A stretch of 35,708 bases of DNA from Armatimonadota bacterium (lineage in GTDB: Bacteria > Sysuimicrobiota > Sysuimicrobiia > Sysuimicrobiales > Kaftiobacteriaceae): positions 1 to 35,708 of the forward strand of contig JACPRY010000011.1 in the NCBI GenBank assembly GCA_016193565.1, given 5' to 3'. A model generated the notes under the pieces. It ran no database searches. It saw only the letters and a program-made list of their open reading frames with translations, and was not told where the DNA came from. The position numbers and the translations under genes were made by a program. This document shows, one piece after another, positions 16,284-25,118 of this stretch (position 1 is the first letter of the stretch; every line of letters begins with the position of its first letter).

Positions 16284-17297
16284 TCAGATGTTCCAGTGGT
16301 ATAGGGTGGTCAGAACGGCAACAACATTGTTGACCCCATGGATCACGATGGCCGGAACGAGGGACTGCGTGCGCTCAACGGTATAGGCCAGTACTACCCC
16401 AAGGACGAAGATCGGCAGGAAGTGGACGAGTTCGAGGTGCACCGCTCCGAAGAACACCGCTGACGCCAGGGCGGCGGTGAGCGCACCCCAGCGCGCGCGC
16501 AGACCCCGGAAGACGAGCCCGCGGAAGAAGATCTCTTCGGCGACCGGCACCACCACGCACAACAGGACAAGAATCCATAGCAGTTCGGCCGGCGTCACTC
16601 CGGAGATCAGGACCTCCGTCACTGGGTTCCTCATGTGCTCCGCTTCCGCCATCCGCTGCGCTTCCGCGCGGCCCACGACGGCACCGACGAGGGCGATCGC
16701 GCCTGCCTCAACCTGGGTGCTGATGAACACCATCGCGCCCCCGAGCAGCACGCCGGCCCCAGCCCTCGCGGCGGCACGGTCGCTGCGCACTCCCAGGAGT
16801 TGTGCCGGCTGATGGTAGCGCCGCCTGACGACATACAACGACAGCACTGCCAGCAACACGCTTTGCAGCACGGCGTACGAAGAGAACTCCGCGAACTCCG
16901 GAGTGCCGCCGACGCCAACCGATCCGGCAATCAGCGGCAGCGTGAGGCCGAAAACGATCGAGATGCCGATGATTTCTCCCAGTCCCCACATTGACGGCGG
17001 GGAGTCAAATGGAATGGGCCGCTCGCAGTGCCGGCACACGGCCCGGTGGCTCAACGTCGCCCGACCGCACGACGGACAGCGCATCACGCCTCCGGGCGGC
17101 CGTGAAACCACCAGGTAGAAGGGCAGCACCAGGAACGGTAGCACCAGCGTGCCGACCGCCCACATCCACGCCTCGCTCGAGCGGCGCCCAAGACGCGCAC
17201 GGCTGTCGCGAAAAACCCACACTCCGCTCGCGACGACGAACAATCCTGCAACGCCGATGAAAAAGATCTGGGGGCCGTTCTCAGCGGAGAACATCAC
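16284..17297 (-). CDS. CPBP family intramembrane glutamic endopeptidase with zinc ribbon
   Basis: EEIFFRGLVFRGLRARWG and FGAVHLELVHFLPIFVLGVVLAY; CPSCGRATLSHRAVCRHCERPIPF zinc ribbon. Confidence 0.88.
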   Translation of the reverse strand: MMFSAENGPQIFFIGVAGLFVVASGVWVFRDSRARLGRRSSEAWMWAVGTLVLPFLVLPFYLVVSRPPGGVMRCPSCGRATLSHRAVCRHCERPIPFDSPPSMWGLGEIIGISIVFGLTLPLIAGSVGVGGTPEFAEFSSYAVLQSVLLAVLSLYVVRRRYHQPAQLLGVRSDRAAARAGAGVLLGGAMVFISTQVEAGAIALVGAVVGRAEAQRMAEAEHMRNPVTEVLISGVTPAELLWILVLLCVVVPVAEEIFFRGLVFRGLRARWGALTAALASAVFFGAVHLELVHFLPIFVLGVVLAYTVERTQSLVPAIVIHGVNNVVAVLTTLYHWNI

Positions 17298-17410
17298 CCT
17301 GGGCTTCGGCAGCTTGCAAGCACGCTCCTCGCCTTACCGAACACGTGGCAAGGATAGCGTTTGCGTTCGGCGAAATCAGATCTCGCGAGTGTGATCCCAC
17401 GGAGGCATCG

Positions 17411-19042
17411 ATGTCCCACGTGTCGTTCTACCGGAAGTGGCGCCCAAAGACATTCGACGAAGTGATCGGCCAGGAACGGGTCACTCGGACTCTCCAGAAC
17501 GCCATCCGAGCCAACCGCGTCGTTCATGCCTACCTGTTCGCCGGCCACCGTGGAACGGGGAAGACCACCACCGCGCGCATCCTCGCGAAAGCGCTGAACT
17601 GCGCGCAGGGCCCCACGCCGACCCCGGACAATACGTGCCCTAACTGCGAGGCCATCACCGCAGGCTATTCCGTTGATGTGATTGAAATCGACGCGGCGAG
17701 CAACCGCGGGATCGAGGAGATCCGGGAACTCCGCGACCGAATCCGGCTGGCGCCGACCGAAGGCCGCTACAAGGTCTACATCATTGACGAAGCGCACATG
17801 CTCACCACGGAAGCGGCCAATGCGCTCCTGAAGACGCTTGAAGAGCCTCCCGAGCATGCGGTGCTGATCCTCGTCACCACCGAACCGCACCGGCTTCCGC
17901 CGACGATTCTCTCGCGCTGCCAGCGCTTCGATTTCCGGCGCGTCTCTCAGAAGGAGTTGATTGCCCGGCTCCGCCGCATCGCGACCACCGAAGGTTTCTC
18001 CATCGACGACAGGGCGCTCGCGATCATTACGGCCAGCGCCGACGGATCCGTGCGCGATGCGGAATCCGTCCTCGATCAACTCGCGGCCTTCGCTGAGGGT
18101 CCGATCACAGCGCAGGATGTCCTCACCGTCCTGGGCATCCTCGAGGAGGAGACTGCGCTCAGATTCGCCGATGCGATCATCGCACGGGGCGTGATCGACT
18201 GTCTGAGTCTGGTGAATCAGGTCGTGAGTGAAGGGAAAGACGTCAGGCAGGTCATCCGGACAATCCTCGACCACTTCCGCGATCTCCTGGTCGCGAAAAC
18301 GGGGGACCGCTCCGAGGAGTTGCTCGATACCACCGAGGCACGCCTGAAGGCGCTACAGGCTCAGGCGGCCCGGGCTCCGCTCGAGGACATCCTGAGAGCG
18401 CTCAACATGCTGGTTGCGACAGAGGCCGAGGCGCGCTGGAGCCCTCAGCCGAGACTGCTGCTGGAAATCGCGCTCATCCGGTTGTGCCGCCCGGAGATGG
18501 ATCCGACGCTTGAGGGGCTGCGCGCTCGGCTGCAGGCGCTCGAGCAGCGGCTCGGGAGCGAACCGGTCACAGATCAGCCGCAGCTCTCTCCCAGGACGCC
18601 GACACGAGATGAGCCCAAGGCCGAGGCGGCCACTACTCCGATGGTCGCCGTGGTCGAAGATGATCCCCCGTCGTTATCAATCGCGATCGACGAGGTCCGG
18701 CGTTCCTGGGCCCGGGTGCTGGCAGAAGTGAAACGCACCAAGATGTTCTGCCATGCGCTGTTGATTGAAGGCACGCCGCTCGAACTGAACGGCTCCACGC
18801 TCGTCGTCGGGCTGCGGACGGGCTTCAACTTTCACGTCGAGAACCTGCATAAGCCGGAAAACCGGACGGTGGTGGAAGGGGCGCTCAAACGCGTGTTCCA
18901 GCAGCCTCTCCGGCTTCAGTGCACCATCCACAACGGAGAATCGAAGCCCGCCCCTGCGCCTGTTGCCCTCGAAGATCCCGTGGTGAACGCCGCGGTCCAG
19001 CTGTTCGGCGCCCAGGTCGTTGAAGTGAGAAAAGCCAAATGA
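17411..19042 (+). CDS. dnaX: DNA polymerase III subunit gamma/tau
   Basis: MSHVSFYRKWRPKTFDEVIGQERVTRTLQNAI, GHRGTGKTTTARILAKALNC, DAASNRGIEEIRELRD, IIDEAHMLTTEAANALLKTLEEPP. Confidence 0.96.
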   Translation: MSHVSFYRKWRPKTFDEVIGQERVTRTLQNAIRANRVVHAYLFAGHRGTGKTTTARILAKALNCAQGPTPTPDNTCPNCEAITAGYSVDVIEIDAASNRGIEEIRELRDRIRLAPTEGRYKVYIIDEAHMLTTEAANALLKTLEEPPEHAVLILVTTEPHRLPPTILSRCQRFDFRRVSQKELIARLRRIATTEGFSIDDRALAIITASADGSVRDAESVLDQLAAFAEGPITAQDVLTVLGILEEETALRFADAIIARGVIDCLSLVNQVVSEGKDVRQVIRTILDHFRDLLVAKTGDRSEELLDTTEARLKALQAQAARAPLEDILRALNMLVATEAEARWSPQPRLLLEIALIRLCRPEMDPTLEGLRARLQALEQRLGSEPVTDQPQLSPRTPTRDEPKAEAATTPMVAVVEDDPPSLSIAIDEVRRSWARVLAEVKRTKMFCHALLIEGTPLELNGSTLVVGLRTGFNFHVENLHKPENRTVVEGALKRVFQQPLRLQCTIHNGESKPAPAPVALEDPVVNAAVQLFGAQVVEVRKAK

Positions 19043-19124
19043 GGTTCGTCGTTTGTCGTTGGTCGTTGGTCGTTGTCAATTGCACTGCAGTAACGACATA
19101 CGACAAACGACCAACGACAAACGC
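19043..19124. repeat. Period-7 inverted repeat element 1 (GTCGTTG family)
   Basis: Left gttcgtcgtttgtcgttggtcgttggtcgttgtc; right aacgacatacgacaaacgaccaacgacaaacgc. Confidence 0.9.
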
Positions 19125-19141
19125 AGGCTGAGGGATTGAAG

Positions 19142-19456
19142 ATGCGCGATCTCGGCAAGATGATGAAGCAGGTCCAGAAGCTGCAGCAGGACGTTGCCCG
19201 CTTGCAGGAAGAGTTGAAAGACGAACGCGTCGAGGCCACCGCGGGCGGCGGTGTCGTGAGAGCCGTCGCGAACGGTCACGGGGAGATGCAGGAGATCATG
19301 ATCGATCCCTCGGTCGTCGATCCCGGCGATGTCGGGATGCTTCAAGACCTCATCCTCGCTGCCGTCAACGAAGTCCAACGCCTGGCCAAGCAGACAGAGG
19401 AAGGGCGGATGAAAGCGCTCACAGGCGGGTTGGGGTTGCCACCTGGCCTCGTGTAA
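19142..19456 (+). CDS. YbaB/EbfC family nucleoid-associated protein
   Basis: MRDLGKMMKQVQKLQQDVARLQEELKDERVEATAGGGVVRAVANGHGEMQEIMIDP. Confidence 0.95.
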   Translation: MRDLGKMMKQVQKLQQDVARLQEELKDERVEATAGGGVVRAVANGHGEMQEIMIDPSVVDPGDVGMLQDLILAAVNEVQRLAKQTEEGRMKALTGGLGLPPGLV

Positions 19457-19546
19457 CTAACGAAAGTCGAAGGTCGAAAGTCGAAAAAGACAACTCATCT
19501 TCTGTTCCGACCTTCGACGTACGACCTTCGACCTACGGTAGTTAGC
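19454..19546. repeat. Period-7 inverted repeat element 2 (GTCGAAG family)
   Basis: Left taactaacgaaagtcgaaggtcgaaagtcgaa; right ttccgaccttcgacgtacgaccttcgacctacggtagttag. Confidence 0.9.
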
Positions 19547-19550
19547 GTTT

Positions 19551-20144
19551 ATGTACGCCGAACCTCTCGCGCGACTGATCGAGGAATTGTCGAAGATGCC
19601 CACCGTGGGTCCGAAAACGGCCCAGCGGCTGGCATTCTACATCCTCCGCATGCCAAAGGAAGACGCGGAGCGGCTCAGCCAGGCGATCCTCGACGCGAAG
19701 GCCCGGATCCACTACTGCAGCATCTGCTTTCACATCACCGACGTCGACCCTTGCGCTACCTGCACTCACCCCACCCGCAACCGTTCGATGATCTGTGTGG
19801 TTGAGGATCCTCGTGACGTGCTGGCCATGGAACGCACCCGTGAGTACCGGGGGCTCTACCATGTCCTCCACGGTGCGATATCCCCGCTCGACGGTGTCGG
19901 CCCGGATGACCTCAAGATCAAGGAACTGCTCGACCGAGTGAAGACCGGTGAGGTCCAGGAAGTGATCGTCGCCACCAACCCACGGGTCGAAGGCGAAGCG
20001 ACGGCGATCTACCTCGCCAAGATCATCAAGCCCCTCGGCGTGAAAGTCACCCGGATCGCGCACGGGGTCCCGGTCGGGGGCGATCTGGAGTACGCGGATG
20101 AGGTGACGCTGGCAAAGGCGCTGGAGGGGCGGAGGGAGATGTGA
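19551..20144 (+). CDS. recR: Recombination mediator RecR
   Basis: [32 protein letters not shown], four-Cys zinc finger [16 protein letters not shown], Toprim region. Confidence 0.96.
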   Translation: MYAEPLARLIEELSKMPTVGPKTAQRLAFYILRMPKEDAERLSQAILDAKARIHYCSICFHITDVDPCATCTHPTRNRSMICVVEDPRDVLAMERTREYRGLYHVLHGAISPLDGVGPDDLKIKELLDRVKTGEVQEVIVATNPRVEGEATAIYLAKIIKPLGVKVTRIAHGVPVGGDLEYADEVTLAKALEGRREM

Positions 20145-20171
20145 ATGGGCATGGTATACTAGGAAACTGCG

Positions 20172-20642
20172 ATGGAGTTCGTCAGTCCGACTGTAGGGAA
20201 ATTAAGCTTCCGGCAGATGTTCGAGCAGCTGGTCGGCTATATGAGCGCGGTCCCCGATCAGCAGTACCACGTCATTATCGGGACAGACTCGCTGCTGAGC
20301 GACAAAACGACCTTCGTCACCGCTATCATCGTCCACCGCGTGGGGCACGGCGGCCGGTACTTCTACCGCAAGCAGTTGAACCGCAAGATGGAAAGCCTCC
20401 GCCAGAGGATCCTGTTTGAGACCGCGTTGAGCCTGGATATCGCCGGACAGTTGAGCGCCGAGCTCTCCCGCAACGGGCACTCGGAGCTGCCGGTGGAGAT
20501 TCACCTGGACGTCGGCCCGAACGGGGATACGAAGCGGATCATCCGCGAGGTCGTCGGCATGGTGACCGGCTCAGGCTATACGGCCGTCACGAAACCCGAC
20601 GCCTACGGGGCCTCGAAGGTCGCGGATAAACACTCTAAATAA
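20172..20642 (+). CDS. YkuK/DUF458 family (RNase H-like) protein
   Basis: HVIIGTDSLLSDKTTFVTAIIVHRVGHGGRYFYRK...HLDVGPNGDTKRIIREVVGMVTGSGYTAVTKPDAYGASKVADKHSK. Confidence 0.85.
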   Translation: MEFVSPTVGKLSFRQMFEQLVGYMSAVPDQQYHVIIGTDSLLSDKTTFVTAIIVHRVGHGGRYFYRKQLNRKMESLRQRILFETALSLDIAGQLSAELSRNGHSELPVEIHLDVGPNGDTKRIIREVVGMVTGSGYTAVTKPDAYGASKVADKHSK

Positions 20643-20727
20643 CGGGAACAGGAACGGGGAACAGGGAACGGTAACTACAAATCATTGACCGTTCCCCGTT
20701 TCCCGGTTGCCGGTTCCCGGCAGTTAG
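20641..20727. repeat. Period-7 inverted repeat element 3 (GGGAACG family)
   Basis: Left aacgggaacaggaacggggaacagggaacgg; right ccgttccccgtttcccggttgccggttcccgg. Confidence 0.9.
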
Positions 20728-22253
20728 CGGCGCTCGGGTTCCCATCCCCACACCGGTAGGATGTCCGTGAACGAGTGGTCGTCTGTCATCACGGGCACAT
20801 CCGCCGTTGAGATCGGTTTATCGTAGTAATCGCCCAGGTAGTCGGCCTTCAGCGCGGGGGGAACCCTTTTCTCCTTCCGCAGCCGCCCGAGCGTACCCGT
20901 CAGATCTCGCTTCGTGATCCCCGGCTTCCCCGCTGCGAACAGGATGATGGTGCGGACGTCCTCCTCGTCTCGTTCGTATTGGAAGGTCACGGGAAACAGG
21001 TACAGGCCCGAGAACTCCTCGGCATACGTCTTGTAGATGGCCTTGAAGAGCTTGCTGTTTGCTCCCCCGAGAAACCCCACAATGTTAGCCGCAACGATCC
21101 CGCCCGGCCTCAACTTCGTCTTCACCTGCTGGAAGAACTCACGAGTGACGAGGTGGAACGGAACGCCCTCCGCGTGATAGGCATCCATGACGATCAGGTC
21201 GTAGGCCTCGCCGGTTCTCTTGATGTACTGCCGCCCGTCCTGGACGAAGATGCGGTGCCGCGGATCGTCGCGGAGCGAGAAGTACCGCTTCGCGACGTCG
21301 ACGACCACGGGATCCAGCTCAACAGAATCGATCTGGACGCCGGGGAAGTCGCTGATGAGCCGCTTGGGCACAGACCCGGACCCCAACCCGACCACCAACA
21401 CCTTCTTGATGCCGGGGTGGAAGAGCCACGCCAGGAGGAAGTAGTCGGGATACCGGAGCGGGCTCTCCAGCGGATTGCTGATGAACATCCCGCCCTGACG
21501 CGAGCGATCAAAGTGCAGCCACCGGTAGCACCGGTCCTCCGCCACCTTGATTCGGTGGTACACGGTATCCTTCTCGAAGACGATGCGAGTTTCACCGCAC
21601 GAGATCTGAGCCGGCACCGGGCCCGAAAGGAAGATCAGCGCCAGGGCAGCCGTGGCGACCGGCCGCAGCACACGGGCACGCGCGGCCTTGACGGCAAGGA
21701 GACCCGCAAACACGAGCAGCGATGCCCCCAGCGTATAGAGGATCGCCCGCACACCCATCGCCGGTATGAGAACGAACGCCGTGAGCAGCGTGCCGACGAT
21801 GCTGCCTGCTGTGGAAATCGCGTACAGGATCCCCGCCGTGTGGCCGACTGTGGCCAGATCCGTCGCTGCGAGCTTGATCGCAAACGGCGACGTCGCCCCC
21901 ATCAAGATGGAGGGCAGGACGAAGAGCACGATGGACGCGAGCAGCGGGCTCATCCGCGGGCCGAAGTCCCAGTTTGAAAACGCTTCCAGTACCGGCCGCG
22001 AGATCACCGGCAGCAGCAGGATGAGCACCCCGGCCACGCTCAGCGTGGCGGCCAGCATGCCGGGCTTCGGCCAGCGGTCGGCCGTCATACCGCCCAGATA
22101 GTAGCCGAGGCTCAGAGCGGCCAGGAAGATGCTGATCAGGCTGCCCCACACGTACACCGAACTGCCGAAGTACGGGGCAAGGATGCGGCTGCCGACGATC
22201 TCCAACCCCATCAACACTGCACCCGATCCAAAGACCACCAACCGAAGAACCAC
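20724..22253 (-). CDS. Membrane-fused spermidine synthase-like protein (MFS-like N-terminus, aminopropyltransferase-like C-terminus)
   Basis: Multiple N-terminal TM segments; VLVVGLGSGSVPKRLISDFPGVQIDSVELDPVVVDVAKRYF, DLIVMDAYHAEGVPFHLVTREFF. Confidence 0.88.
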   Translation of the reverse strand: MVLRLVVFGSGAVLMGLEIVGSRILAPYFGSSVYVWGSLISIFLAALSLGYYLGGMTADRWPKPGMLAATLSVAGVLILLLPVISRPVLEAFSNWDFGPRMSPLLASIVLFVLPSILMGATSPFAIKLAATDLATVGHTAGILYAISTAGSIVGTLLTAFVLIPAMGVRAILYTLGASLLVFAGLLAVKAARARVLRPVATAALALIFLSGPVPAQISCGETRIVFEKDTVYHRIKVAEDRCYRWLHFDRSRQGGMFISNPLESPLRYPDYFLLAWLFHPGIKKVLVVGLGSGSVPKRLISDFPGVQIDSVELDPVVVDVAKRYFSLRDDPRHRIFVQDGRQYIKRTGEAYDLIVMDAYHAEGVPFHLVTREFFQQVKTKLRPGGIVAANIVGFLGGANSKLFKAIYKTYAEEFSGLYLFPVTFQYERDEEDVRTIILFAAGKPGITKRDLTGTLGRLRKEKRVPPALKADYLGDYYDKPISTADVPVMTDDHSFTDILPVWGWEPERR

Positions 22254-22270
22254 GTGACCCTCCCGAGCCG

Positions 22271-23539
22271 CTACCGCGGCGCGATCTCTGTCATCCCGTT
22301 CACATACGGAACGAGGATCTGTGGAATCCGCACCGTCCCGTCCTTCTGCTGATAGTTCTCCAGCACGGCGATCAACGCGCGACTCGTAGCCACGAGCGTG
22401 CCGTTCAGCGTGTGCGCGTACTCCGTGCCCTTTCCCCGGCGCACCCGGATGCCCAGGCGGCGCGCTTGAAAGTCGGTACAGTTGCTGCAGGACTGCGTCT
22501 CGCCGAACTCACCACGACCGGGCATCCATGTCTCGACGTCATACGTTTTCGCGGAGGGAGCACTGATATCACCGCCACAGATCGCGACAACACGGTGATG
22601 CAGTCCGAGGCGCTGCAGAAAACGTTCCTCCAGCGACACGAGATATTCATGCTCGTCCCAAGACTTCTCGGGAAGCACGACCGAGAACATCTCCAGCTTG
22701 TCAAACTGATGCACGCGGTACAACCCGCGCACGTCCCGCCCGTAGCTGCCGGCTTCGCGGCGGAAGTTCCACGAGATCCCCGCCAGACGCATCGGCAGCC
22801 GCCCGTCATCGAGCGCCTCATCTTTGTACATGCCGGCAAGGCTCTGTTCTGATGTCCCGATCAGGGCGAGGTCTTCGCCCTCGATCCGATACACTTGCTG
22901 CACGTCGAGGTCGGCCCCGCCCCAGGCACCGGTGATAATCTCGGGCCGGACCATGAAGGGCGTGATCACCGGCGTGAAGCCTTCAGTCATCAGCTCATCT
23001 AACCCGAACCGCATCAACGCCTGTTCGAGCAGCACACCCCCGCCCTTCAAGTAGTAGAACCGCGAACCGGCGACCTTCGCGCCGCGCTCCATGTCGATGA
23101 TGCCGAGGCGGGTTCCGAGATCGAGGTGGTCCAGCGGCTGGAAGTCGAACGCTGGTGGCGTACCCCAGTGCCGGATGGGGACATTCTCCCGAGGATCTTT
23201 GCCGGGCGGCACGCTGTCATGAGGGAGGTTGGGCAGCTCGAGGACGGCACGTTCGAGTTCCTCCTCCAGCCGTTTCAGCTCAGGCTCCAGTGACTTGATA
23301 CGGGTTGACACCTCCCGCATCTCCGCGATGCGCCGTTCCCTGGCGTCGCCGGTCAGCCTGGCAATCTCTCCGGAGACTTTGTTCTGCTCTGCACGCAGCC
23401 GCTCGACTTCCTGAATCAGCTCGCGGCGGCGGCGATCGGTCTCAAGGACGCGGTCGACGATGGCGACATCTCGGTGCTTCTTGCGTACACCGGCGCGCAC
23501 GAGATCGGGGTTGTCGCGGATGAGCTTCAGATCCAGCAT
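22271..23539 (-). CDS. serS: Serine--tRNA ligase
   Basis: MLDLKLIRDNPDLVRAGVRKKH..., motif 2 FRREAGSYGRDVRGLYRVHQFDKLEMF, C-terminal LNGTLVATSRALIAVLENYQQKDGTVRIPQILVPYV. Confidence 0.97.
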   Translation of the reverse strand: MLDLKLIRDNPDLVRAGVRKKHRDVAIVDRVLETDRRRRELIQEVERLRAEQNKVSGEIARLTGDARERRIAEMREVSTRIKSLEPELKRLEEELERAVLELPNLPHDSVPPGKDPRENVPIRHWGTPPAFDFQPLDHLDLGTRLGIIDMERGAKVAGSRFYYLKGGGVLLEQALMRFGLDELMTEGFTPVITPFMVRPEIITGAWGGADLDVQQVYRIEGEDLALIGTSEQSLAGMYKDEALDDGRLPMRLAGISWNFRREAGSYGRDVRGLYRVHQFDKLEMFSVVLPEKSWDEHEYLVSLEERFLQRLGLHHRVVAICGGDISAPSAKTYDVETWMPGRGEFGETQSCSNCTDFQARRLGIRVRRGKGTEYAHTLNGTLVATSRALIAVLENYQQKDGTVRIPQILVPYVNGMTEIAPR

Positions 23540-23576
23540 AGAGATATTCTAAGGCGTCCCTGGTCCCGTCGTTCGG

Positions 23577-23993
23577 TCAAACATCAAAAATGATTCTTGC
23601 ATGCCAGACCTCGTTCTTGCCGATCTCCAGGCTATGGTAGGTGGCAGCCTTCACGTCCAGTTTGAACGCGTGTCGCCCAGGGGCGACAGGCTCTCCTGCC
23701 ACGTCAGCACGCAACGTCGTGTCCTTCATCTCCCGGACGGTGAAACGCACGGGAACAAACCCGTCGGCATTGAGGAGAACCAACAAGTCGTTGAGCCAGT
23801 TGATCAGCAGTCCTTCACGATCATCGGCTTCGACCGTCATCGTACGCTGTTCGGCGGGCCGCACGACAGCCGGGTCGATCAGGAAGTGCATCATCCCGGC
23901 CGCTGCATTGGCGAACAGTTCTTCGAGGGACCGGCCGTAGGCGATAATGCCGACATCGGCCGTGTGCTCGATGACTTCGAACGGAGCCTCCAT
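23577..23993 (-). CDS. Archease
   Basis: FEVIEHTADVGIIAYGRSLEELFANAAAGMMHFL...EADDREGLLINWLNDLLVLLNADGFVPVRF...GEPVAPGRHAFKLDVKAATYHSLEI. Confidence 0.93.
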   Translation of the reverse strand: MEAPFEVIEHTADVGIIAYGRSLEELFANAAAGMMHFLIDPAVVRPAEQRTMTVEADDREGLLINWLNDLLVLLNADGFVPVRFTVREMKDTTLRADVAGEPVAPGRHAFKLDVKAATYHSLEIGKNEVWHARIIFDV

Positions 23994-24000
23994 CGTAATG

Positions 24001-24050
24001 AGGGAACCGGGAACGGTTGAGTCAGTGACGGTTCCCCGTTCCCGGTTCGC
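24001..24050. repeat. Period-7 inverted repeat element 4 (GGGAACG family)
   Basis: agggaaccgggaacggttgagtcagtgacggttccccgttcccggttc. Confidence 0.9.
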
Positions 24051-24053
24051 GAG

Positions 24054-24947
24054 TCAGGCGGGAGTTTGCATCCACGCCTGCAGCATGTCGAGGAAGGTGC
24101 GGAGAGCCTTCCCGATCCGCTTGTCGCGATGGTAGACGACGCGGAACGAGCGGCGGATCGTCACGTCATTCATCGGAACGATGACGAGTCTTTGAGCCGC
24201 CACCTCCGTCGCGATGGCCAGGCGCGAGAGAATCGTCACGCCCAGCCCGGACGCCACGGCCTCCTTGATCGCCTCATTGCTGCTCAACTCCATCACGGGC
24301 GTGAACACCACGCCACTGTCGCGCAGCGCGGCTTCGGCCGCTTCACGCGTGCCCGATCCCCGCTCCCGCATGATGACGCGCTGATCGCGGAGGACCTTCG
24401 CCGGCACGGACTCGGCCTGCGCCAGCGGATGCCCGGATGGAACGACGAGCACCAACTCGTCTTCAAGCAGCGGCTGCACCTCGAGGTTGTACGAACTGAC
24501 TTCCCAGCCGACGACACCGACGTCGATCTCATTCCGCAGGATCCGCTCCTGAATGCGGCGCGTATGGGAGATGTCCAGCGTGACCGTGACCTGCGGGTAT
24601 CGCTCCTGAAATGCACCGATGACGCGCGGGAGGATGTACGTCCCGGGCGTGGTGCTCGCCCCAATGGTGAGACGCCCCTTGTATTCGCCGGTGACTTCTG
24701 CCAGCGCGGAGTTGGCTTCCTCGACCAGGTTGAGAATCCGGCGCGCATAGTCCTCGAGGACGCGGCCGGCATCAGTCAGATAGATGCGCTTCCCGAGCTG
24801 CTCGAACAGGTCCACGCCGAGCGAACGTTCAAGATCGGCTACCTGGATGCTGACCGACGGCTGGCTGATCCGCAGTTCCTCGGCCGCGCGCGAGAAGCTC
24901 CCGAGTTTGGCCACCGTGTAGAAGATTCGCAGCTGATGCAGGTTCAC
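24054..24947 (-). CDS. LysR-family transcriptional regulator (GTG start; ORF track extends it through a repeat)
   Basis: MNLHQLRIFYTVAKLGSFSRAAEELRISQPSVSIQVADLERSLGVDLFEQLGKRIYLTDAG and a LysR substrate-binding domain. Confidence 0.94.
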   Translation of the reverse strand: MNLHQLRIFYTVAKLGSFSRAAEELRISQPSVSIQVADLERSLGVDLFEQLGKRIYLTDAGRVLEDYARRILNLVEEANSALAEVTGEYKGRLTIGASTTPGTYILPRVIGAFQERYPQVTVTLDISHTRRIQERILRNEIDVGVVGWEVSSYNLEVQPLLEDELVLVVPSGHPLAQAESVPAKVLRDQRVIMRERGSGTREAAEAALRDSGVVFTPVMELSSNEAIKEAVASGLGVTILSRLAIATEVAAQRLVIVPMNDVTIRRSFRVVYHRDKRIGKALRTFLDMLQAWMQTPA

Positions 24948-25005
24948 AGAACGTTCCCCGTGGCAGAAGACTTCGGATGGAGACGGAAACACCCCTTCCG
25001 CAACT

Positions 25006-25100
25006 AGTGAATGGTGAATCGTGAATGGTGAATGGTTAATGCTACAATAGGCCCGATATTGAGGGATTTGACCATTCACTATTCACCATTCACCATTCAC
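25006..25100. repeat. Period-7 inverted repeat element 5 (GTGAATG family), directly upstream of the selD ribosome binding site
   Basis: Left gtgaatggtgaatcgtgaatggtgaatggttaat; right accattcactattcaccattcaccattcac. Confidence 0.92.
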
Positions 25101-25118
25101 GGAAAGGAGGTGAGTGTT

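Noticed and set aside
20979-21977. 332-aa plus-strand ORF
   Set aside because: Antisense to the spermidine synthase-like gene.
24066-25007. 313-aa plus-strand ORF
   Set aside because: Antisense to the LysR gene, which has clear family motifs.
19043-25100. Period-7 repeats as a CRISPR array
   Set aside because: Units are 7 nt with no unique spacers, and arms are inverted rather than direct; no cas genes in the window.
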